Made by a program: the position numbers and the translations under genes. A stretch of 51,120 bases of DNA from Halogeometricum pallidum JCM 14848 (GTDB lineage: Archaea; Halobacteriota; Halobacteria; Halobacteriales; Haloferacaceae). The stretch lies in NCBI RefSeq assembly GCF_000337095.1, contig NZ_AOIV01000037.1, positions 52,571 through 103,690 of the forward strand, in the 5' to 3' direction. This document shows positions 25,221-31,561 of the stretch, piece by piece. Numbering within the stretch: the first letter of the stretch is position 1; the number at the start of each line of letters is the position of its first letter. The notes below the pieces were generated by a model, which did no database searches, was not told the origin of the DNA, and saw nothing but the letters and a program-made list of their open reading frames with translations.

Positions 25221-25236
25221 TTTCGGCGTGCCTAAA
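25221..25236. promoter_or_regulatory. Second, imperfect iron box upstream of the lipoprotein promoter
   Basis: TTTCGG-CGTG-CCTAAA has the same arm lengths and spacer as the two perfect boxes, with one mismatch in the left arm. Its centre is 36 bases from the box at 25185-25200, upstream of the TATA element. It may be an auxiliary site for cooperative binding. Confidence 0.5.
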
Positions 25237-25260
25237 GAATCGAGGAGGACGCGTCGCTCG

Positions 25261-25626
25261 TCAGCGCTCGACGGCCGTCGCTTCTATCTGGACGGCCGCC
25301 TCGTCCGGCAGGTCGGCCACGCCGACGACGGTCATCGCGGGCCGTCGGTCCGCGAAGTAGGACTCGTACGCCGCCTCGATGTCGTCGGTGCGGTCTACGT
25401 CGGTCGTGTAGACGGTCGTTCGGAGTACGTCGTTCATCTCCACGCCGGCGCGTCGGGCGGCCGTCTCGACTCGTTCGAGGACGTCGACGGTCTGTTCTTC
25501 GACGTTCATCTCGTCGGCGTTCGCCCGAGTCGGAAACTTCCCGTCGAAGAACATGAGTTGGAGGTCCCGCTTCCGGATGCCGTACCCCGCGGTGGCGCTG
25601 AGACTGCGTACCGGGAGGAGGTCCAC
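25261..25626 (-). CDS. RidA-like protein with an altered N-terminus
   Basis: A 121-residue RidA/YjgF-type protein if GTG 25624-25626 is used, or 97 residues from ATG 25552-25554. RidA proteins hydrolyse reactive enamines/imines from PLP enzymes. Family parts are GYGIRKRDLQLMFFDGKFPT (equivalent to the AGDLVFVSGQIP region), VEEQTVDVLERVETAARRAG, DDVLRTT-like NDVLRTTVYTTDVD, RRPAMTVVGV and AAVQIEATAVER. The usual active-site Arg near the RRPA strand is present. The first eight codons from the GTG are antisense to a truncated HTH gene. The native 5' end therefore seems to be lost, and the start used now is uncertain. Confidence 0.72.
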   Translation of the reverse strand: MDLLPVRSLSATAGYGIRKRDLQLMFFDGKFPTRANADEMNVEEQTVDVLERVETAARRAGVEMNDVLRTTVYTTDVDRTDDIEAAYESYFADRRPAMTVVGVADLPDEAAVQIEATAVER

Positions 25627-26040
25627 CGCTGTCACTCCATCCCCCACCACGTCGTCGACCACCTCGGCGACGGCGTCGTCTTCGAGTCCCGGCGCACCGA
25701 CGGCGAGTACCGCTGGCGCATCCTCTACCCCGGCGAACAACCCATCGGCGACCTGTACGACGCCATCGAGTCGAACCTCCGGGAGGGGCTCGCTCTCGAA
25801 GTGTCGCACCTCTCCCGCGCCGGCAACTGGGACGTCGACTCGCGGGTCGCCGCGCAGTTGTCGCCCGCCCACTGGGAGGTGCTCGAAGCGGCCGTCGAGC
25901 ACGGCTACTACTCCCGCCCGCGGGACGTGACCGTCGCGGAGTTGGCGTCGCTGCTGGACGTGCCCCGGTCGACGGTGCAGTACCGACTGCGGACGGCCGA
26001 AGACCTCATCGTCGAGCAGTTCGTCGACGCGGCGCTCTGA
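25608..26040 (+). pseudogene. 5'-truncated Bat-like HTH regulator
   Basis: From about 25608 the plus frame reads YREEVHRCHSIPHHVVDHLG, then GDGVVFESRR and WRILYPGEQPIGDLYDAIES, which I recognise as the middle of haloarchaeal HTH-10 (bacterio-opsin-activator-like) regulators. The complete C-terminal HTH follows: LSPAHWEVLEAAVEHGYYSR, VTVAELASLLDVPRSTVQYR and LRTAEDLIVEQFVDAAL. About 90-100 N-terminal residues normal for the family are missing, and no ATG or GTG stands at the break. Upstream the frame has weak third-position bias and runs antisense to the ridA-like gene. I infer a deletion that removed the 5' end. A truncated product from an unusual start is possible. Confidence 0.65.
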
Positions 26041-26197
26041 GGCCGACCCGACGGAAGAAGCGAGAACGAGGTCGGGGTTCGCCTCCTCTTCCTTCGGCCT
26101 CGGCTCGAAGATTCGGCCGCCGCAAGCGCGCCGAGTCGCTGCCAGAAATCGCCGCCGCAGTGCGGGGATTTTTGCGTCCCTCGCGTGCAGTCGCCGT

Positions 26198-27235
26198 ATG
26201 CGCGCAGCCGTCTACCACGGTCCCGAGGACATCCGCGTCGAAGACGTCGAGGACCCGGAACTCGACTCGCCGCGGGGCGCCGTCGTTCGGGTGACGCACA
26301 CCGCCGTCTGCGGGTCGGACCTCTGGTTCTACCGCGGTCGGAGCGACCGGGACGCACCCTCCCCGGTCGGCCACGAACCGATGGGCATCGTCGAGGAAGT
26401 CGGCGAGAAGGTGCGGTCGGTCGAACCCGGAGACCGGGTGTTCGCTCCGTTCGTCATCAGTTGCGGCTCCTGTGAGTACTGTCGCAAGGGGCTCCACACC
26501 TCCTGCGTCAACGGCGACTCGTGGGGCGGCGACAACGGCGGGGCACAGGGCGAACTCGTGCGCTGTCCGCACGCCGACGGCACGCTCGTCCGCGTTCCGG
26601 ACCGCCACGCCGACGACGAGGATACGCTCGAAGCGCTCCTTCCTCTCACGGACGTGATGGGGACGGGCCACCACGCCGCGGTCAACGCGGGCGTCGAGGC
26701 GGGTTCGACCTGCGCCGTCGTCGGCGACGGGGCCGTCGGACTCTGCGGCGTCCTCGCGGCGCGGAGACTCGGCGCGGAGCGCATCATCGCCGTAGGCCAC
26801 CACGAAGACCGCCTCGAAATCGCCGAGGAGTTCGGTGCGACGGACCTCGTCACCGAACGCGGCGAGGAGGCGATAGAACGGGTGAACGAGATGACGAAGG
26901 GCGGCGTGAACCACGTCTTGGAGTGCGTCGGCGCCACCTCGGCGATGGAGACGGCCACGGGCGTCTGCCGCCCCGGCGGCACCGTCGGCTACGTCGGCGT
27001 CCCGCACGGCATGGGCGACGGCTTGGACCTGCACGAGTTCTTCGGGAACAACATCTCCCTGCGCGGCGGCGTCGCCCCCGTCCGCGCCTACGCCGACGAA
27101 CTGATGGCGGACGTGCTGCAGGGGACGCTTGACCCCTCCCCGGTGTTCACGAAGACCGTCGACCTGGACGGCGTTCCGGAGGGTTACGCCGCGATGGACG
27201 ACCGCGAGGCGGTGAAAGTTCTCGTCAAACCCTGA
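26198..27235 (+). CDS. Zinc-dependent alcohol dehydrogenase
   Basis: A 345-residue medium-chain dehydrogenase. The catalytic zinc site is shown by VCGSDLWFYRG (Cys about 38) and GHEPMGIVEEVGEKV (His about 59). Structural zinc cysteines are in CGSCEYCRKGLHTSC (about 90-104). The NAD(P) fold is AVVGDGAVGLCGVLAARRLG (about 173-192). It oxidises an alcohol or reduces an aldehyde; the substrate is not readable. It stands alone with its own upstream region and converges with the HalOD1 gene. Confidence 0.88.
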   Translation: MRAAVYHGPEDIRVEDVEDPELDSPRGAVVRVTHTAVCGSDLWFYRGRSDRDAPSPVGHEPMGIVEEVGEKVRSVEPGDRVFAPFVISCGSCEYCRKGLHTSCVNGDSWGGDNGGAQGELVRCPHADGTLVRVPDRHADDEDTLEALLPLTDVMGTGHHAAVNAGVEAGSTCAVVGDGAVGLCGVLAARRLGAERIIAVGHHEDRLEIAEEFGATDLVTERGEEAIERVNEMTKGGVNHVLECVGATSAMETATGVCRPGGTVGYVGVPHGMGDGLDLHEFFGNNISLRGGVAPVRAYADELMADVLQGTLDPSPVFTKTVDLDGVPEGYAAMDDREAVKVLVKP

Positions 27236-27345
27236 GCGGGGGGCCCGTCTCTCGACGCGAGTCGTCGCGCTCTTCGAATTCCGACTCGACAAAAGACGAC
27301 GTTTCGGCCGCGGGCGGCGTCTCAGCCCCGCCGTCCGACGGGCCG

Positions 27346-27630
27346 TTACGCCGAGGATTTCTCGGGGAACTCGTAGGCGATGCCGCCGTCGGACGTCACC
27401 GTCACGCGGCCGCCCTCGTAGTCGAAACTGATCTCGAAGCGCGCGTTCGAGGACGCCTGCAACAGGTTCTCGATGGCGTCAGGGTCAGTCACGCGCGAGA
27501 GCGGTCGGAGCTCCCACGGTTGGCAGCCCTTCGCTTCTGCGACGAGCGACACGATCTCCAGCGTCGCGCTCTCGCGAACGTGCGGGTCTCCCACTGCGTG
27601 AGTTCCTCCGTTGGATGACGTTTGTGACAT
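27346..27630 (-). CDS. HalOD1 output-domain protein
   Basis: A 94-residue protein consisting of one Halobacterial output domain 1 (HalOD1). Motifs are LEIVSLVAEAKGCQPWELRP, SRVTDPDAIENLLQ, and the C-terminal strands FEISFDYEGGRVTVTSDGGI. Stand-alone HalOD1 proteins are abundant in haloarchaea and are thought to be signalling outputs, with no known partner here. The chosen ATG (27628-27630) lies about 85 bases from an ATTATAACA-like element on the minus strand (about 27734-27745). This suggests a leader of about 85 nt, unusual in a leaderless-rich genome. Confidence 0.82.
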   Translation of the reverse strand: MSQTSSNGGTHAVGDPHVRESATLEIVSLVAEAKGCQPWELRPLSRVTDPDAIENLLQASSNARFEISFDYEGGRVTVTSDGGIAYEFPEKSSA

Positions 27631-27951
27631 AGGTGTTCTCCCGGTCGACAGCCCTCCGAGCGACCGCCGCGTCGGGGTTACCGAACGCATCTCTCGGATC
27701 GACTGAAGCTCTATCTTACCTGTCGCATACAATGTTATAATACTTATCGTGAAATTCTCACTATTGGTATCTTAGCGCACGGATTGGGTATGTTCCGCAA
27801 ACCCTGCGACCCCCGACCGGACGGTCGACCGACGACCCCAGTCCGCGTCGTCGTGAAAAATATTCGAGAAGTCGGTACGCAATCCTACCCGCGAGTGTTA
27901 GCATTTTATTGACCGATAGATTGAAACTCTTCTCCGATTATCAGTCCTTTC
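27631..27951. other. Intergenic region between divergent HalOD1 and zinc-ribbon genes
   Basis: A gap of 321 bases that is A+T-rich at 27720-27770 and 27850-27950. It holds the probable HalOD1 promoter (minus-strand TATA near 27740) and the promoter of the zinc-ribbon gene. No coding frame with haloarchaeal codon use was seen. Confidence 0.6.
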
Positions 27952-28152
27952 ATGAGTCTCGAACGACCGCAGGACGTGCCCCCCGAATGGTGTCCGGACT
28001 GCGGCGACGAACTGCTGTTCAGTGGAACCCAGTCGGCCGGCTACGCGCAGTTCTTCTGTCAGAACTGCCGATACCGGCACGACGTGTACGTCGGGTGTGC
28101 GGCGAGTGGCCCGGCTACCGACGACTCGGTGACCGCGTCGGGCGACCGGTAA
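27952..28152 (+). CDS. Small zinc-ribbon protein
   Basis: A 66-residue protein with two cysteine pairs, WCPDCGDEL (about 13-21) and FFCQNCRYRHDV (about 34-45), spaced as in a zinc ribbon. A short acidic tail follows. Such small zinc-finger proteins are numerous in haloarchaea, and the few studied affect biofilm and stress responses. No specific function is assigned here. Its ATG at 27952 gives a compact domain with only twelve residues before the first cysteine. Confidence 0.75.
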   Translation: MSLERPQDVPPEWCPDCGDELLFSGTQSAGYAQFFCQNCRYRHDVYVGCAASGPATDDSVTASGDR

Positions 28153-28202
28153 CGGCGCACGCGGACTTACCGGGAGTCGTACGCTCGGCGCGCTCGTTCG
28201 AA

Positions 28203-28694
28203 TTATTCGACGACGACGACGCCCTTCATGCCGAGCGACCGGTGCGGCAGGCAGGCGTACTTCGCGACGCCCGACGCGTCGAATTCGTGCGAGAACGTCG
28301 TTCCCTCGTCGCCCGTGAGTTCGCTCCGGAACGACCCGTCCTTGGCGACGACGTTGTGGGCGCTGCCGACCCCCGTCCACTCCCACGTGACCGTCGTCCC
28401 CGACGAGACGCGGAGGACGACGGGGGCAAACGCGAAGTAGCCGCCGTTCCCCTCGGTGCCGACGCGCACGCGAACGTCCGAGGCGTCCGTCCGGTCGACG
28501 AGGGAATCCGCGCCTTCGACGCCGTCTAACCACCCGTCGAACGTCCGGTCGTTCGGTTCGGTGTCGCCCCGGGGCGTCGCCGCGTCGTTCGTCCCCCCTC
28601 CATCGCCGATGCAACCGGCCACGAGAGGGCCCGCCGCGGTCGTCACCGCGACGCCGCGGAGGAGGTGCCGTCTTGAAGTGCGTTCGTCGTACAC
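28203..28694 (-). CDS. Halocyanin-like blue copper lipoprotein
   Basis: A 163-residue exported copper protein. A twin-arginine signal TSRRHLLRGVAV (6-17) and lipobox LVAGC (Cys28) anchor it on the outer face of the membrane. The plastocyanin-type copper ligands are His in GSAHNVVAKDG, then Cys, His and Met in YACLPHRSLGMKGVVVVE at the C-terminus. Halocyanins carry single electrons between membrane complexes. The start is GTG 28692-28694, which places the signal at the normal distance; no ATG fits. It converges with the zinc-ribbon gene. Confidence 0.88.
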   Translation of the reverse strand: MYDERTSRRHLLRGVAVTTAAGPLVAGCIGDGGGTNDAATPRGDTEPNDRTFDGWLDGVEGADSLVDRTDASDVRVRVGTEGNGGYFAFAPVVLRVSSGTTVTWEWTGVGSAHNVVAKDGSFRSELTGDEGTTFSHEFDASGVAKYACLPHRSLGMKGVVVVE

Positions 28695-29112
28695 GAGTGC
28701 TCTCCCTATCCGTCGTCGCGCCGATATATCCCGGTTTCCTTCCGGTCCGTTCGACCGGTCGCCGTTCTCAGCAGTCCGGTCCCGAGGTCGTGCGGAAGCG
28801 CCGGTGTGGGCGACTCCTAGGCGACCCGCTCGACCGCATTGCCGAGTGAACCTATAGTCTCTGAAGCGTCTGTTCTCTCGCACTACAGTCGCGGATCGAG
28901 TCTCCCCGTCTTTCGATGTCGGCCACCGATAGATACTCGCGGCTTGGCTAACGGATGGGCCGAAATTCGAGGTAAGCCTGATTTTGTGTACTCACATATT
29001 GAGTGCGTTCGCATATATCCCGGTGGTCTATCTGCAGACATCTATTCATATTCGAAATACAATTCTATTTTGGCGATTTAGGTCGTTAATAGGTAGTGTA
29101 AGTACTCTAAAA

Positions 29113-29136
29113 CCCCAAATTTAGGACTATTTGGGG
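29113..29136. repeat. Inverted repeat CCCCAAAT / ATTTGGGG
   Basis: Perfect 8-base arms (29113-29120 and 29129-29136) around TTAGGACT. It would form a stable hairpin in DNA or RNA, inside the A+T-rich gap. Confidence 0.6.
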
Positions 29137-29192
29137 ATTTGACAATCTAAGGTACGTACCCTGGGTATTGAGATGCTGTGGTAGTGTCCTTC

Positions 29193-29256
29193 TGCGCCTA
29201 ATATAGACCTATTTCGATGAAATCCCCATAGAACGGGTCAGATAAAGATAGGCGCA
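29193..29256. repeat. Long-spaced inverted repeat TGCGCCTA / TAGGCGCA
   Basis: Perfect 8-base arms at 29193-29200 and 29249-29256 enclose 48 A+T-rich bases. It may be the closing stem of a small RNA or the ends of a miniature element. No target duplication was found. Confidence 0.45.
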
Positions 29257-29615
29257 TTTCTCCTAGTCGCACGTCTCTGTCGGTCTTGACTCGATGTGCC
29301 TCGTTGTAACGCGGGCGGATCACTGTACTCCTGACTTTCGGTGAGTTGGCGGTACTACCACCCGTAACGTTCGTCGTCTTCGCCTTATCGACGTTCTACG
29401 GGCCCTCCGAGTCGTGCACCCGCGCTTTCCCCGTGCTCTCGGTCCGCTACCGTCGACGAGGAACATCGCGAATCCACCTCGGTAACGGTGGCATCGCGCG
29501 TTCGTCCACAGTCCTCGTCCGAACACTCTCGTTCTGGATACGAGAACGCGACGACGCAGAGTGAGACAATCACAGTCACGAACCTTTCCTCGCAATCGCT
29601 TAGCACGCTATTTCC

Positions 29616-29640
29616 TTACATTCATAGTTTTGTAATGTAA
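29616..29640. repeat. Inverted repeat TTACATT / AATGTAA
   Basis: Perfect 7-base arms (29616-29622 and 29634-29640) with an 11-base spacer, about 360 bases upstream of the arabinofuranosidase gene. It could be a regulator site or a hairpin. Confidence 0.45.
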
Positions 29641-30001
29641 AGGACGCTCCACCACATTCGCCACCGATATCTCTCCGAGAATACCTCGCTCGACTCTCGT
29701 TACGTCCGTATTCTGTGATAGCGAGACTCTCTCGTGCTCGCGTATCCTCGTTCTCTGGTTCAAAACGAATGCTCGGAGACATTTCTGCCATCGAGATGTC
29801 CTCGTACTCGTCCACACGGGGTTTTTTCTCGCCAAAACTGCGTTCTCGATGGTAGAACCGATTCACCGGTTTCTCTCGGTTTGTCGGTCCGATCCGAGCG
29901 AACTCGGTTCCAAGGTTCGATGAAAGTCACGGCCGCGAACACCTAATACGACCGAAACGACCGATCGATTTATGCCTCCCGCGCAATCACCGAATGACCG
30001 T

Positions 30002-31504
30002 ATGACAGACGCGCAGGTTACAGTCCATACCCAAGCAGTCATCGATCGGATCGAACCCGAAGTTCACAGCCATTTCTCGGAACATCTCGGACGGTGTGTC
30101 TACGACGGCGTCTGGCGTAGCGAGAACGACGACGAGGACGGCTACCGCGACGACGTGGTCTCGCTCCTCGAGGACCTGGAGATGCCCGTACTCCGGTGGC
30201 CGGGCGGCTGCTTCGCGGACGACTACCACTGGGAGGACGGCGTCGGACCCGTCGAGGACCGACCCCGCCGTCGCAACCTCTTCTGGGCGCAGGATACCGA
30301 CGAGGTGCCCGAGGAGTCCAACGAGTTCGGAACCGACGAATTTCTGCGGCTCTGCGAGCGACTCGACACCGAGCCTTACCTCGCGGCCAACGTCGGGTCG
30401 GGGGACCCACAGGAGGCGGCCGACTGGGTGGAGTACTGCAACTACGAGGGGGACACCGAACTCGCCGACCGACGCCGAGAGAACGGCCACGAGGACGGGT
30501 ACGGCGTGAAATACTGGGGAATCGGCAACGAGAACTGGGGCTGTGGCGGTCGAATGAGCCCCGAGCAGTACGCGCGCGAGTACCGCCGGTTTGCAACGTA
30601 CGTCGGGAGCATGGACAATCTGATGCTCGAGGACGACCTCGAACTCATCGCGTGCGGGTTCGAGGACCACGAGTGGAACCACCGATTCATGGAGGAGGTC
30701 GGAAACAGCGCGTGGGGCGTGCACTTCCCGCTCGACCATCTCACGCTCCACCACTACTACGGGCGGACGATGAGCGTCGTCGACTCCGAGACGGACGAAG
30801 ACGACTACGAGCAGATGCTGGTCGAGGCGCTCGAGATGAACCACCACATCGAACGGATCGCCGCGGCGGTCAACGCGGTCGCGACCACCGACGACATCGG
30901 CATCATCATCGACGAGTGGGGGACGTGGCACACCGAGGCCGTCTCGGAGAACGGTCTCGAACAGCCCGGAACCGCACTCGACGCGCTGTCGGCCGCCGCG
31001 ATGCTCGACGTCTTCAACCACCACGCCGACGTGATGACGATGTCGAACATCGCCCAGACGGTCAACGTGCTCCAGTGTCTCGTCGAGACCGACGGCGACG
31101 ACGCGTGGGCGCGACCGACCTACCGCGTGTTCGATCTCTACGCCCCCCACAAGGGGAACGACGCGGTCACCACCTCCGTCGACGCGCCCGAGCGCGACGT
31201 CGACGACGAGGAGCTCCCGCTTGTCGGCGCTTCAGCGTCCCTCGACGACGACGGCACGTTCGTCACCCTCACCAACCTCGACGTCCGCGAGAGCCGGACC
31301 GTCGAGGTGTCGCTCGAAGGCCTCGACGCCGACGCGGCCGACGTGGAGGCGGAGGTGCTGTTCGCCGACAACGAACTCGACGTCGAGGTCACCGCCGACA
31401 ACGCCGAGGAGTTCGCGCGCCAGGAACTCGACGTCTCCGTCGAAGAGGGGAGTCTCGTCGCGGACCTCGCACCCGGAGCGGTCGCGGGCATCTCGGTCCG
31501 GTAG
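30002..31504 (+). CDS. Alpha-L-arabinofuranosidase, GH51
   Basis: A 500-residue GH51 enzyme that removes alpha-L-arabinofuranosyl units. Family motifs are HFSEHLGRCVYDGVW near the N-terminus and LRWPGGCFADDYHWEDGVGP (about 54-73). The acid/base Glu is in YWGIGNENWGCGG (about 173-185), and the nucleophile Glu is in IIIDEWGTWH (about 300-309). It lacks a signal peptide, so it acts in the cytoplasm on imported oligosaccharides. ATG 30002 is preferred since family homology starts at its third codon. ATG 29972 would add ten residues and is possible. The convergent gene is the GH2 enzyme, and the ABC importer follows. Confidence 0.9.
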   Translation: MTDAQVTVHTQAVIDRIEPEVHSHFSEHLGRCVYDGVWRSENDDEDGYRDDVVSLLEDLEMPVLRWPGGCFADDYHWEDGVGPVEDRPRRRNLFWAQDTDEVPEESNEFGTDEFLRLCERLDTEPYLAANVGSGDPQEAADWVEYCNYEGDTELADRRRENGHEDGYGVKYWGIGNENWGCGGRMSPEQYAREYRRFATYVGSMDNLMLEDDLELIACGFEDHEWNHRFMEEVGNSAWGVHFPLDHLTLHHYYGRTMSVVDSETDEDDYEQMLVEALEMNHHIERIAAAVNAVATTDDIGIIIDEWGTWHTEAVSENGLEQPGTALDALSAAAMLDVFNHHADVMTMSNIAQTVNVLQCLVETDGDDAWARPTYRVFDLYAPHKGNDAVTTSVDAPERDVDDEELPLVGASASLDDDGTFVTLTNLDVRESRTVEVSLEGLDADAADVEAEVLFADNELDVEVTADNAEEFARQELDVSVEEGSLVADLAPGAVAGISVR

Positions 31505-31561
31505 TCGGACGGTCTCCATCCGTCGAGCCTTTTTCGACCGAATGCGCCGAGGAGTCGGAAC

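Larger units (their letters stand above)
28695..30001. other. 1.3-kb A+T-rich gap at the left edge of the pentose island
   Basis: No reading frame with haloarchaeal codon bias was found. Short open frames on both strands have poor composition. Base composition falls clearly below the flanks from about 28.98 to 29.3 kb and again near 29.6 kb. It holds several inverted repeats (listed separately) and two copies of GGTAGTGT (29086-29093 and 29180-29187). The right end contains the arabinofuranosidase promoter: CTAATAC at 29943-29949 and TTTAT at 29969-29973 are both TATA candidates. It could be the scar of a lost mobile element or a regulatory/RNA region. Confidence 0.6.

Noticed and set aside
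28839-29081. 80-codon plus-strand frame in the A+T-rich gap
   Set aside because: No haloarchaeal codon bias or acidic composition, and no recognisable domain.
29086-29187. Two GGTAGTGT copies considered as insertion-sequence ends
   Set aside because: They are in direct, not inverted, orientation, no transposase or target duplication is visible, and I could not match them to a known element.
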